Of a stretch of DNA of 64,000 nucleotides, positions 36,400 to 44,978 are shown piece after piece. Below the pieces are notes generated by a model. That model was not told the DNA's origin and searched no databases. It saw only the letters and a list, made by a program, of their open reading frames with translations. Position 1 is the stretch's first letter; each line of letters opens with the position of its first letter. The stretch comes from Mixta sp031457955. Its GTDB lineage: Bacteria > Pseudomonadota > Gammaproteobacteria > Enterobacterales > Enterobacteriaceae. The stretch covers positions 1 to 64,000 of the forward strand of contig NZ_JAVDXN010000003.1 of the NCBI RefSeq assembly GCF_031457955.1, written 5' to 3'. Made by a program: the position numbers and the translations under genes.

Positions 36400-37227
36400 A
36401 TGCAACAGTTACAGAGTGTCATTGAGAGCGCGTTTGAGCGCCGTGCCGACATCACGCCGACCAGCGTTGATTCCGCCACCCGCGACGCCGTCGAGCAGGT
36501 TATCGCGCTGCTGGACAGCGGCGCCCTGCGCGTAGCCGAAAAGATTGATGGCCAGTGGGTCACGCATCAGTGGCTGAAAAAAGCCGTGCTGCTCTCTTTC
36601 CGTATCAATGACAATCAGGTAATCGAAGGCGCTGAAAGCCGTTTTTACGACAAAGTGCCGATGAAATTTGCCGCTTACGATGAAGCGCGCTTTAAAAAAG
36701 AAGGTTTCCGCGTGGTGCCGCCAGCGGCCGTTCGTCAGGGCGCTTTTATTGCGCGTAACACCGTTTTGATGCCGTCCTACGTCAACATCGGCGCCTGGGT
36801 GGATGAAGGTTCCATGGTTGATACCTGGGCGACCGTGGGCTCCTGTGCGCAGATTGGTAAAAACGTTCACCTTTCCGGCGGCGTCGGTATCGGCGGCGTG
36901 CTGGAACCGCTGCAGGCTAACCCGACCATCATCGAAGACAACTGCTTTATCGGCGCGCGCTCTGAAATCGTTGAAGGCGTGATTGTGGAAGAAGGCTCCG
37001 TGATTTCCATGGGCGTCTATATTGGTCAGAGCACCAAAATTTACGATCGTGAAACCGGCGAAATCCACTACGGCCGCGTACCGGCGGGTTCGGTGGTGGT
37101 TTCCGGTAACCTGCCATCTAAAGATGGTTCCTACAGCCTCTACTGCGCGGTTATCGTGAAGAAAGTCGATGCGAAAACCCGTGGCAAAGTTGGTATCAAT
37201 GAGCTGCTGCGCACCATTGACGAATAA
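36400..37227 (+). CDS. dapD: Tetrahydrodipicolinate N-succinyltransferase
   Basis: Acyltransferase of the succinylase branch of lysine/meso-diaminopimelate synthesis. 275 residues, with a left-handed beta-helix of hexapeptide repeats (VGSCAQIGKNVHLSGGVGIG, ARSEIVEG) and the GGVLEPLQANPTIIEDN signature. Start: ATG 36400 matches E. coli MQQLQ. ATG 36394 (two residues longer) has better spacing from AGGA at 36385 and is equally possible. Confidence 0.95.
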   Translation: MQQLQSVIESAFERRADITPTSVDSATRDAVEQVIALLDSGALRVAEKIDGQWVTHQWLKKAVLLSFRINDNQVIEGAESRFYDKVPMKFAAYDEARFKKEGFRVVPPAAVRQGAFIARNTVLMPSYVNIGAWVDEGSMVDTWATVGSCAQIGKNVHLSGGVGIGGVLEPLQANPTIIEDNCFIGARSEIVEGVIVEEGSVISMGVYIGQSTKIYDRETGEIHYGRVPAGSVVVSGNLPSKDGSYSLYCAVIVKKVDAKTRGKVGINELLRTIDE

Positions 37228-37554
37228 TCCCTGACGCCCTGCCCTGCCCAGGCGGCAGGGCACTTTCCGCTCGCCTTTCCCGCCCCGCTTTAGCATTACC
37301 TCCCTTTCCGCCAGGCTATTATTCGCGCCGCTTCGCTTTGTGCGTAAATTAAAGGTGCGTTTATTTTTTATGCGGGCGATAATTCATCACCGCCATTTCT
37401 GCGGCGCAATTTCCCGAAAGTCGTCGTTTATGTCTACAGTGATGACAGGCCCTTTTCCTGTTTCCGCAGGATGCCCGTACCGCGTTGAGGGCCGAAATAA
37501 GGTGTAACGGAACAGTTGCGACGCCCTAATTTCACGTTCACAGGAAACATCGCC
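37228..37554. other. Intergenic region dapD-yaeH
   Basis: 327 bases without a recognisable gene. Just after dapD, TGCCCTGCC (37240-37248) and GGCAGGGCA (37254-37262) form a hairpin with a weak T tract, probably the dapD terminator. The rest is mixed, with an AT-rich patch at about 37355-37390 that may hold the yaeH promoter. In K-12 yaeI lies near here. I find no trace of it. Confidence 0.5.
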
Positions 37555-37947
37555 ATGTATGACAATTTAAAAAGCCTGGGCATTTCCAATCCGGAAGATA
37601 TCGATCGTTATAGCCTGCGTCAGGAAGCGAATAACGACATTCTGAAAATTTACTTCCGTAAAGATAAAGGCGAATTTTTTGCTAAAAGCGTTAAATTTAA
37701 ATATCCGCGCCAGCGCAAAACGGTCGTGGCGGACGGCATCGGCCAGGGTTACAAAGAAGTGCAGGAGATCAGCCCTAACCTGCGCTACGTAATTGATGAG
37801 CTGGATCAGATCTGCCAGCGCGATCAGGTGGAGATCGACCTGAAGCGTAAAATTCTGGACGATCTGCGTCATCTGGAAAGCGTGGTCTCCAACAAGATCG
37901 CTGAAATCGAATCCGATCTCGATAAGCTGACGCGCAATAGTCGCTAA
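37555..37947 (+). CDS. yaeH: DUF3461 family protein YaeH
   Basis: Conserved gammaproteobacterial protein of unknown function, 130 residues, close to E. coli YaeH. It starts MYDNLKSLGISNPEDIDRY, is rich in charged residues and ends in a predicted coiled-coil region (LKRKILDDLRHLESVV...IAEIESDLDKL). ATG 37555 follows AGGAAAC. A hairpin terminator follows. Confidence 0.9.
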   Translation: MYDNLKSLGISNPEDIDRYSLRQEANNDILKIYFRKDKGEFFAKSVKFKYPRQRKTVVADGIGQGYKEVQEISPNLRYVIDELDQICQRDQVEIDLKRKILDDLRHLESVVSNKIAEIESDLDKLTRNSR

Positions 37948-37984
37948 AAGAATGCAAAGGCCAGAACGTTGGGTCTCGCTACGT

Positions 37985-38012
37985 TATACGCCGCGCTGCG
38001 GCGTATTTTTTA
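37985..38012 (+). terminator. Terminator after yaeH
   Basis: ATACGCCGC, short CT-containing loop, GCGGCGTAT, then TTTTTTATT. It marks the boundary between the conserved gene and the AT-rich insert. Confidence 0.85.
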
Positions 38013-38092
38013 TTGCTTTTGTAGTGGCAGGCATCCAGCCTCCGAGCTGCGCGCAACAATAAGCATCAAACAAACGATGCAGGCAATATGCG

Positions 38093-38392
38093 TTAAAAAA
38101 TGATTTTGGCTATGGTTAATCCAGTGCCTAACGCCACAAAAAGTGAAGCCACAACCCACTTCGTTTGAGCTGAAATGGCTTTATGCAGTTCAGATTTCAC
38201 GCCCTCTACATCCTGTCGAGTTGCATAGTTCGATTTTATAACAGCCACATCTACCATGAGAGAGGAAACCTGCTCTTCTAATTTCTTTACTCGCTCTTGC
38301 ATATCATCTCCTCCGCCAGAAGAACCATTACCCTTTCCGCGATGCTGAGGAAAGCGGCCAATTTCAACATTATCAAATTTTACTTCAGGCAT
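38093..38392 (-). CDS. Small coiled-coil membrane protein of unknown function
   Basis: About 99 residues from ATG 38392, or 102 from ATG 38401. The first start is preferred because AAAAGG lies about 7 bases ahead of it. I do not recognise a named family with certainty. Visible parts are an N-terminal VKFDNVEIGRFPQHRG segment, a Gly-rich linker (GNGSSGGGDD), a heptad-like coiled coil (MQERVKKLEEQVSSLMVDVA), and one C-terminal transmembrane helix (WVVASLFVALGTGLTIAKII). The layout resembles small prophage-type proteins with a C-terminal anchor (XhlA or DUF1640-like). The start lies inside the upstream gene, so translation is coupled. Base composition is clearly AT-richer than its neighbours. 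Confidence 0.7.
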   Translation of the reverse strand: MPEVKFDNVEIGRFPQHRGKGNGSSGGGDDMQERVKKLEEQVSSLMVDVAVIKSNYATRQDVEGVKSELHKAISAQTKWVVASLFVALGTGLTIAKIIF

Positions 38393-38750
38393 CCTTTCCA
38401 TCCTTTTCTTCGACCCATTTTAGCACCGGATAGACGGCGAAGTGGCTGGTGAAGCCACAGCTGTTACAGATAAGACGATACTCAAAGCTGTCCAGCGTAA
38501 AAGGTGAGCTATCCGTATTCAGCGTCACATACCTGACATAAGTGTAAGCTTTGCTGCCCTCGGCAGAGGCAGCCAATACTGCCGCCTGCGGTATGCTGAT
38601 ATCGTTATTGCCACACATCAGGCATTTCACTACAGGTATTCCACGCTCAAAAAGAAATTCAGAAAGGAGTTCTGGCGTTACTTTCTCAAGGCGCTTTTGC
38701 AACTTACAGGCCAAAGCAGCCAGCCTTTGCTTTTCATGTTCATTCTGCAT
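38385..38750 (-). CDS. Zinc-ribbon protein of unknown function
   Basis: 121-residue cytoplasmic-type protein. I do not recognise the family. Two CxxC knuckles, Cys43-x2-Cys46 (CLMCGNND) and a second CNSCGF about 50 residues later, suggest a four-Cys zinc ribbon. The N-terminus is a basic helix (EKQRLAALACKLQKRLEKV). It is the first gene of a two-gene unit overlapping the membrane protein at 38093. AT-rich, no homologue at this position in K-12, so probably acquired. Confidence 0.7.
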   Translation of the reverse strand: MQNEHEKQRLAALACKLQKRLEKVTPELLSEFLFERGIPVVKCLMCGNNDISIPQAAVLAASAEGSKAYTYVRYVTLNTDSSPFTLDSFEYRLICNSCGFTSHFAVYPVLKWVEEKDGKDA

Positions 38751-38853
38751 GAGGTAAATCCTTTTACTTTTTTATCAACCTGCCTGTATCAGTTAAAGAT
38801 TTAAGCGGCGCATTTCAATCATTTGGCCGCTGCCGACAACATAATTATATTCT

Positions 38854-40011
38854 TTAAGGTTGTTCATCCAGCTGTAGCGCCACATATAGCAGCAGCCGAT
38901 CGTCAAAGTTCCCCAGATCCAGGCCGGTCAGTTCAGAAATGCGGTTCAGGCGGTACTCCAGCGTATTCCGATGAATAAACAGCGACCGTGCCGTGGCTGA
39001 AGGCTGTACGTTATGACTAAACCAGGAAATTAACGTCCGTCGCAACAGCCCGTTATTATCCATCGCCTTCAGCTTCGCCAGCGGACGTGACAGCTCATTA
39101 GCCTGCCAGCCGCCGCGCAGGCTATCAAGCAGCACCGGCAGCACTAAATCCTGATAAAAAAAGCTGCGCTGATCGGGCATACGCTGCTTGCCGACGCTCA
39201 TCGTGGTGCGCGCCGTACGGTAAGAACGAGCGATACTGCCTTCGCCGGTGAAATAGTTGCCCAGCGCAATGCGAATACGCAGATGTCCGCTCTCCTTCAT
39301 GCGCCCTAACAGCTGCTCAACGCGCCGCTGATGTTCATCCTGATCGTAACGGCCATGCGCATTCAGCGCGGGTTTCAGCACCACCATTTCGGTCAGAGAA
39401 ACAATGGCGATCAGGTTGTCGCGTTCCGGCATGGTTAACAACGTCTGCAACTGTTGCAGCTCCGCCATCGCGCTATCCACGCCCAGCTGCCCGCTATCCA
39501 CCTCCACCACCGCTACCACGCGCGGCTGATTAAGATCGATGCCTAACCGCTGCGCCCACGCCATGAGCGCAGGCGAAAGCGTTTCACTACGAATCAGATT
39601 CAATACCAGCTCTTCGCGCAGACGGCTGTCCTGCGCCAGCATATGCAGCAAGCGCGCCTGCTCCAGCATCATCTCCGCCGTCATGCACACCAGCTCGCCA
39701 TACTGGCGCAGCGAAACGGGATCGCCGGTCAGGCCGATGACGCCAACAATTTCCCCGGCAATACGCAGCGGTAAATTAATACCGGGTCGAACGCCGTGCA
39801 GATGACGCGCCACCGCCTCGTCAATATCCACCACGCGCGCCTGCGACAACGCCAGCAGCGCGCCTTCGTGCAATTCACCAATACGCTCCCGGTCGCCGCT
39901 GCCGATGATCCGGCCGCGTGCATCCATCACGTTGACATTACTGTCGATAATTTTCATCGTGCGCGCCACGATATCCTGGGCCAGACGAGCATCCAGGTGA
40001 TAATTAGCCAT
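38854..40011 (-). CDS. cdaR: Sugar diacid utilisation regulator CdaR
   Basis: Transcriptional activator of glucarate/galactarate/glycerate use in E. coli. 385 residues, same length and very close sequence. It has an N-terminal sugar-diacid recognition domain (about 4-137), a central GGDEF-like region, and a C-terminal PucR-type helix-turn-helix (HRNTLEYRLNRISELTGLDL). ATG 40011 (MANYHLDARLAQDIV) fits the family. The open frame 46 codons upstream is not conserved. Its diacid operons are not in this window. Confidence 0.95.
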   Translation of the reverse strand: MANYHLDARLAQDIVARTMKIIDSNVNVMDARGRIIGSGDRERIGELHEGALLALSQARVVDIDEAVARHLHGVRPGINLPLRIAGEIVGVIGLTGDPVSLRQYGELVCMTAEMMLEQARLLHMLAQDSRLREELVLNLIRSETLSPALMAWAQRLGIDLNQPRVVAVVEVDSGQLGVDSAMAELQQLQTLLTMPERDNLIAIVSLTEMVVLKPALNAHGRYDQDEHQRRVEQLLGRMKESGHLRIRIALGNYFTGEGSIARSYRTARTTMSVGKQRMPDQRSFFYQDLVLPVLLDSLRGGWQANELSRPLAKLKAMDNNGLLRRTLISWFSHNVQPSATARSLFIHRNTLEYRLNRISELTGLDLGNFDDRLLLYVALQLDEQP

Positions 40012-40127
40012 TATGTACTCCAGCCAAAGCCTGAAGCAGCAGCATACGATGGCGACCGCAGCGAAGCATTGTGCAATTGCACGAAGCACCGCGCCGGTTA
40101 ATAAATTTGCGGGCAATATCACAAAGT

Positions 40128-40161
40128 AAAAACGGCCCGATGAAGGCATCGTCGGGCCGTT
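40128..40161 (-). terminator. Terminator after degP
   Basis: Minus strand: AACGGCCCGA (40152-40161), loop, TCGGGCCGTT (40131-40140) and a short T run. It separates degP from cdaR. Confidence 0.85.
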
Positions 40162-40200
40162 GAACAGTCTGTTGCGACAGCTTTTCCCGCAGGAAAAGCG

Positions 40201-41628
40201 TTATTGCATTAACAGATAGATATTGCTGTCGCCGCGTTTAATATTTAACGCCAGTACGGACGGCTTGGTATCCAGAATTTTGCGCAGCTCGCCAAGGTTG
40301 CTCACCGCCTGTTGGTTAACGCCCAGAATCATATCGTCTTTTTTCAGGCCGATACGCGCTGCAGAACTGCCAGGCTTAACGCTATCCACGCGCACGCCTT
40401 TCTGACCATCTACCTCAGAATTGCTCAGACTTGCGCCTTCAATGCCGGTATAGATGTTGGCGGAATCGACATTGCTCTGCGAACTTTGTTGCAGCTCAAC
40501 CGTGACCGTCAGCGGCTTACCATCGCGCAGCAGGCCCAGCTCCAGCTTAGTGCCCACCGGCAGCGAGCCGACTTCAGCACGCAGCGCGGCAAAGCTGGAG
40601 ATCTGTTTTTTGTTCAGCGAGGTAATCACATCACCTGCCTTGATACCCGCTTTCGCCGCAGAAGACTTCGGCATCACCTGGCTGACAAAGGCGCCGCGCT
40701 GTGCATCCACCTTCATCGCTTTCGCCAGCTCGGAATTTAGTTCGGTACCCATAATGCCCAGCTCGCCGCGTTTCACCTGGCCAAACTCCACCATCTGCGC
40801 GGTCAGGTTTTTCACCATATTGCTGGGAATAGCAAAGCCAATGCCGATGTTACCGCCGTCCGGGGCGAGGATCGCGGTATTAATCCCGATCAGTTCACCG
40901 TTCAGGTTAACCAGCGCGCCGCCGGAGTTGCCGCGGTTAATCGCCGCATCGGTCTGAATAAAGTTTTCATAGTTTTCCACGTTCAGGCCGCTACGACCCA
41001 GCGCGGAAACGATGCCGGAGGTGACGGTTTCGCCCAGTCCGTACGGGTTCCCGATCGCCACCGTATAATCCCCGACGCGCAGGCTGTCAGAGTCGGCCAT
41101 TTTAATAGCGGTCAGATTTTTAAAATCCTGTAGCTGGATCAGCGCAATATCCGAGCGCGGATCTTTACCAATGACTTTCGCTTCGTAGCGACGTCCGTCG
41201 CTGAGCTGCACCTGAATTTTGGTGGCGTTATCCACGACATGGTTATTGGTGACGACATACCCTTTGTCGGCGTTAATCACCACGCCAGAGCCAAGCGCAC
41301 GGAATTTTTGCTGCGGCGCAGCATTGCCGCCAGGCGCTGCTCCCTGACACAGCGGTGAGTTCAGGAACGGCGAGCCATCCTGACAGAACGGCGAGCTATC
41401 GCCAAAGAACTGCTGGAACTGCTGTGGCAGACGCGGCGTTTTCGCCGTGGTGCTGCCTTCAACGTTGATGCTGACGACCGACGGCATCACTTTTTCCAGC
41501 ATTGGCGCCAGGCTGGGAAGTTGCTGAGTAGAGGAAGAGGCGGTTTCAGCCGCCATCACGTAAGCCGGGGTCATCGCCATTCCCAGGCTAAGGGCTAATG
41601 CGCTTAATACAAGAGATGTTTTTTTCAT
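40201..41628 (-). CDS. degP: Periplasmic serine protease/chaperone DegP
   Basis: HtrA-family protease that degrades or refolds misfolded envelope proteins. 475-residue precursor with an N-terminal signal peptide (cleaved near VMA-AET) and the catalytic triad His130 (VVTNNHVVDN), Asp160 (KDPRSDIALI) and Ser235 (NRGNSGGAL). A Q-linker LA loop with two Cys precedes the protease core, and two PDZ domains follow. A sigma-E-type promoter lies upstream, and rseP, which activates sigma-E, is also in this window. dgt is upstream, cdaR downstream, as in E. coli. Confidence 0.98.
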   Translation of the reverse strand: MKKTSLVLSALALSLGMAMTPAYVMAAETASSSTQQLPSLAPMLEKVMPSVVSINVEGSTTAKTPRLPQQFQQFFGDSSPFCQDGSPFLNSPLCQGAAPGGNAAPQQKFRALGSGVVINADKGYVVTNNHVVDNATKIQVQLSDGRRYEAKVIGKDPRSDIALIQLQDFKNLTAIKMADSDSLRVGDYTVAIGNPYGLGETVTSGIVSALGRSGLNVENYENFIQTDAAINRGNSGGALVNLNGELIGINTAILAPDGGNIGIGFAIPSNMVKNLTAQMVEFGQVKRGELGIMGTELNSELAKAMKVDAQRGAFVSQVMPKSSAAKAGIKAGDVITSLNKKQISSFAALRAEVGSLPVGTKLELGLLRDGKPLTVTVELQQSSQSNVDSANIYTGIEGASLSNSEVDGQKGVRVDSVKPGSSAARIGLKKDDMILGVNQQAVSNLGELRKILDTKPSVLALNIKRGDSNIYLLMQ

Positions 41629-41681
41629 TGTCTGTTACTCGTATTGGTTCAATGAAGCTGACCATCAATTTGGTCGTGTTG

Positions 41682-41709
41682 ATGAGATTAAATTTTTACC
41701 GCAAAGTTC
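41682..41709 (-). promoter_or_regulatory. Candidate sigma-E promoter of degP
   Basis: Minus strand: -35 GAACTT (41704-41709), 16 bp spacer, -10 TCTCAT (41682-41687). The -35 is the sigma-E consensus, and the 16 bp spacing is as in the E. coli degP promoter. The -10 differs from TCTGA by one base. Cpx boxes were not identified. Confidence 0.65.
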
Positions 41710-41776
41710 ATCAGTAACTTTTTGGCAAAAGTAAAAAAATATTCTGCATCTTTACAAAACTCCTTTTATTACTTCA

Positions 41777-43273
41777 CTATTCAACCGCCATTAAACGACG
41801 GTATTCATCCCACGCATAAAGATCGGTCATGCCACTAATATAGTCCTGAATCAGGCGCGCGCGATAATAACGTTCCCATAACAGCCGTTGATATTTATGC
41901 TCAATTTTCACAGTGCGCATATGCTGTTGATAAGCCCGGCGGTGTTTGCCGGAAAGCTTGTGAAACAGGCGGGTTTCAATGGGATGTCCCGCCAGCACAT
42001 CTTCTGTCATCAATGTGGTAAAGGCCTCATAATTCAGCTCAAGTAACGGCTGGTAAATCTCCAGCAGCCCTTTTATTACCCGATAGCCCTGTAATTCTAA
42101 CTGTTCAACTTCCGAATGGTTAAATACGTGACGACGCGCGACAGTTTTAAACAGCGCCAGCAGCCGCCCTTCTTCGCCCTCATCTTCCAGCAGCGCATGA
42201 TTAAAGTCGCCGTTAAAAATCGCTGGCAGATTATCCACAAATCGATTAACCGCATGGGTCACTAATACATTCTGTACGCTCACGCGCAGCGACATAAAAA
42301 ATTGATCGCTGCGGCCACGGATTTTCTTACCGTTTGCCTCACGCCAGGCGTAGCCAATGGTGCGGCTAAAGGCATCATTGGGACGCACCGGCCCCCACAG
42401 CTTTTCCAGGTAGCCATACAGCGTATCCACGTTAAAGATCGCTTTTTCCACCGCATCATCCAGATCGGCGATGCAGTAGGAAATATCATCAGCCGCCTCC
42501 ATGATCCAGGTAAGAGGAAACCGATGGTGCTCCTGTAGCTGTGTGGCCGCGCGCAGTTCAGCAATATAGTGACGCTCGGAAAGATAAAAGCCCGGCTTTT
42601 TCATCAACGTCGTGAACGGCGCTGGTTTTTCGCCCTGCCACCAGGCGGGGGCGGTATATTTTAAAATACAGGCGACCTGGCTATAGGTTAGATTGAGCTG
42701 TAACAGCGTATGCACCAGACGAATCGCCTGCGCATTGCCTTCAAAATGACACAGGTCCTGACGGATAGTGGCATTCAGCGCGCTGAAATCGGCCTGTTGC
42801 GCCGCATCGGCGTCGTTGACGCCCGCCACCATTGGGTCCACCAGCTCGGCCGGTAAATTGGCGTCAAACCAGTCATTGATCGCCGCTTCGCCAAAGTGGC
42901 CGAAAGGCGGATTGCCGACATCGTGCAGCAGGCAGGCCATTTCCACCAGGCTTTCAAACGCGCCGGATAGCTCCTGCAGGCCATACTTTTCCAGGCCGCC
43001 GCGCGTTTTTAAGGTTTCCAGAATCTCTTTGGCGATATAACGCCCGGTCTGCTGTACTTCCAGCGAATGCGTCAGACGCGATCGCACCGCCGCGTTGCGC
43101 TCCAGCGGGAAGACCTGCGTTTTCTGCTGCAAACGGCGGATAGCCGCTGAATTAATAATACGCCCACGGTCGCTTTCAAAATGGCGCGTAATCGCGTACT
43201 CGCCCTGCGGCGCTTCCCGACTATTCCATGGTCGCTGGAAGCTGATTCGCTGCCGGAAATTAATCTTCTCCAT
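41777..43273 (-). CDS. dgt: Deoxyguanosinetriphosphate triphosphohydrolase
   Basis: Hexameric HD-domain enzyme that splits dGTP into deoxyguanosine and triphosphate, affecting dNTP pools and phage resistance. 498 residues from ATG 43273 (MEKINFRQRISF). HD residues His69 (RLTHSLEVQQ), His117-Asp118 (LLHDVGNPPFGH) coincide with the E. coli numbering. Seven extra codons upstream are open but unlike the family. Divergent from mtn across about 105 bases. Confidence 0.95.
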   Translation of the reverse strand: MEKINFRQRISFQRPWNSREAPQGEYAITRHFESDRGRIINSAAIRRLQQKTQVFPLERNAAVRSRLTHSLEVQQTGRYIAKEILETLKTRGGLEKYGLQELSGAFESLVEMACLLHDVGNPPFGHFGEAAINDWFDANLPAELVDPMVAGVNDADAAQQADFSALNATIRQDLCHFEGNAQAIRLVHTLLQLNLTYSQVACILKYTAPAWWQGEKPAPFTTLMKKPGFYLSERHYIAELRAATQLQEHHRFPLTWIMEAADDISYCIADLDDAVEKAIFNVDTLYGYLEKLWGPVRPNDAFSRTIGYAWREANGKKIRGRSDQFFMSLRVSVQNVLVTHAVNRFVDNLPAIFNGDFNHALLEDEGEEGRLLALFKTVARRHVFNHSEVEQLELQGYRVIKGLLEIYQPLLELNYEAFTTLMTEDVLAGHPIETRLFHKLSGKHRRAYQQHMRTVKIEHKYQRLLWERYYRARLIQDYISGMTDLYAWDEYRRLMAVE

Positions 43274-43378
43274 TGATTCCCCTTGTTTCTGCATGAAAAC
43301 ATCTTGCCGTGGGCCTGTGATAGACTATGCAACAGTTCAAACGCTGAATTCCACTTTAATTACATAGCGAGTAACCCT

Positions 43379-44077
43379 ATGAAAGCAGGCATTATTGGTG
43401 CAATGGAGCAGGAAGTCACACTGCTGCGCGATAAAATTGAAAACCGTCAGACGATTTCTGTAGCTGGCTGCGAAATTTATACTGGCACCCTGAACGGCGT
43501 GGAAGTGGCGCTGTTAAAATCGGGTATCGGCAAAGTTTCCGCCGCGCTGGGCACTGCGTTGCTGCTGGAACGCTGCCGCCCTGACGTTATTATCAATACC
43601 GGTTCGGCGGGCGGGCTGGCCTCTTCGCTGAAAGTCGGCGATATCGTGGTTTCCGACGAAGTGCGCTATCACGATGCGGACGTCACTGCCTTCGGCTATG
43701 CGCCGGGCCAGATGGCGGGCTGTCCGGCCGCCTTCCCTGCCGATGCGTCACTGATCGCCGCTGCAGAGGCGTGCATTAAGCAGCTGGATCTGCACGCGGT
43801 ACGCGGCCTGGTGGTCAGCGGCGACGCCTTTATTAACGGCGCTGAACCGCTGGCGCGCATTCGCGCGACTTTCCCGCAGGCGATTGCGGTTGAGATGGAA
43901 GCCACGGCCATCGGCCACGTTTGCCATCAGTTCGCGACGCCGTTTGTGGTGATTCGCGCCATTTCCGACGTCGCCGATCAGGCCTCCCACCTGAGTTTTG
44001 AAGAGTTCCTGAGCGTCGCCGCTAAGCAATCTTCGCTGCTGGTGGAAACGCTGCTGGGCAAGCTGGCGCGTGGCTAA
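43379..44077 (+). CDS. mtn: 5'-methylthioadenosine/S-adenosylhomocysteine nucleosidase
   Basis: Cleaves adenine from MTA, SAH and 5'-deoxyadenosine. It recycles SAM by-products and supplies the AI-2 precursor. 232 residues, with catalytic Glu12 (GAMEQEV), IGKVSAALG, and the substrate residues in EMEATAIGHV and SDVADQASH. ATG 43379 (MKAGIIGAMEQE) is the family start. The frame is open further upstream without similarity. It overlaps btuF by 8 bases. Confidence 0.97.
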   Translation: MKAGIIGAMEQEVTLLRDKIENRQTISVAGCEIYTGTLNGVEVALLKSGIGKVSAALGTALLLERCRPDVIINTGSAGGLASSLKVGDIVVSDEVRYHDADVTAFGYAPGQMAGCPAAFPADASLIAAAEACIKQLDLHAVRGLVVSGDAFINGAEPLARIRATFPQAIAVEMEATAIGHVCHQFATPFVVIRAISDVADQASHLSFEEFLSVAAKQSSLLVETLLGKLARG

Positions 44078-44873
44078 ACGCGCGCTCCTGACGCTGGCGC
44101 TCTGGCTGTTTGCCAGCCTGGCGCTGGCCGCCAGCGCGCCGCGCGTGATCACCCTGGCTCCGCATCTTACGGAACTCGCTTTTGCCGCTGGCATCACGCC
44201 GGTGGCGGTGAGCGCCTGGTCCGACTATCCGCCTGCGGCGAAATCGCTGGAGCAGGTCGCTAACTGGCAAGGTATTAAGCTGGAACGCATTCTGGCGTTG
44301 AAACCGGATCTGGTGCTGGCGTGGCGTGGCGGCTCTCCGCAGCGGCAAATCGACCAGCTGCAGGCGCTGGGCGTACAGGTTATCTGGCTGGATCCCGATT
44401 CGATTGCAGGTATCACCGCCGCGCTGCATCAGCTGGCCGCGTGGAGCCCCGCCCCGCAGCAGGCGCACCGTGCCGCAGAACAGCTGGACACGCGCTTTAA
44501 GGCGTTACAGCAGCGCTATGCTAAACCCGCGCATCGACGCGTATTCTTACAGTTTGGTCAGCAGCCGCTGTTTACCGCTGCGCGCGCCACATTACAAAAC
44601 CAGCTGCTGACGCTGTGCGGCGGTGAAAATATCTTTGCCGCCAGCGCCGCGCCCTGGCCGCAGGTCAGCCGCGAGCAGGTGCTGGCGCGCCACCCCGATC
44701 TGATTGTTGTCCCTGGCGACAGCATCGCCGCAGCTCAGACTGCCCGCTTCTGGCAGCCGCAGCTTACGGCGCCGGTGGTGGCGATTCCTGAAGACTGGCT
44801 CAGTCGCCCTGGCCCGCGCAGCGTGCTGGCGGCAGAAAAACTCTGTCAGGCGCTACAGCCTGAAGCGCATTAA
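44070..44873 (+). CDS. btuF: Vitamin B12-binding periplasmic protein BtuF
   Basis: Binding protein of the BtuCDF cobalamin importer. 267-residue precursor with a signal peptide (ALLTLALWLFASLALA) and a class III two-lobe fold (RVITLAPHLTELAFAAG, KPDLVLAW). It starts at GTG 44070 inside the end of mtn (GTGGCTAA), suggesting coupled translation, as in E. coli. btuC and btuD are encoded elsewhere. Terminator hairpins follow. Confidence 0.94.
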   Translation: MAKRALLTLALWLFASLALAASAPRVITLAPHLTELAFAAGITPVAVSAWSDYPPAAKSLEQVANWQGIKLERILALKPDLVLAWRGGSPQRQIDQLQALGVQVIWLDPDSIAGITAALHQLAAWSPAPQQAHRAAEQLDTRFKALQQRYAKPAHRRVFLQFGQQPLFTAARATLQNQLLTLCGGENIFAASAAPWPQVSREQVLARHPDLIVVPGDSIAAAQTARFWQPQLTAPVVAIPEDWLSRPGPRSVLAAEKLCQALQPEAH

Positions 44874-44908
44874 CTAAAGATTTCACGATTTATACCGATA
44901 GAAGTTTT

Positions 44909-44959
44909 ACCGAGCGGCCCAAAAATAAAGGCCGCCGGTTTTTCTGCGCGCTAAGCGCT
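44909..44959 (+). terminator. Tandem terminators after btuF
   Basis: First hairpin: ACCG-A-GCGGCC (44909-44919) pairs with GGCCGCCGGT (44930-44939), then TTTTTC. Second, weaker: GCGC, loop, GCGC plus TTTTT (44946-44962). Together they should insulate the small gene at 44979 from btuF transcription. Confidence 0.75.
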
Positions 44960-44978
44960 TTTTACACCGGGAAACATC

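Noticed and set aside
38012..38853. Possible attachment site or direct repeats flanking the two-gene insert
   Set aside because: I compared the sequence beside the yaeH terminator with that ahead of cdaR and saw no convincing direct repeat, integrase or tRNA target.
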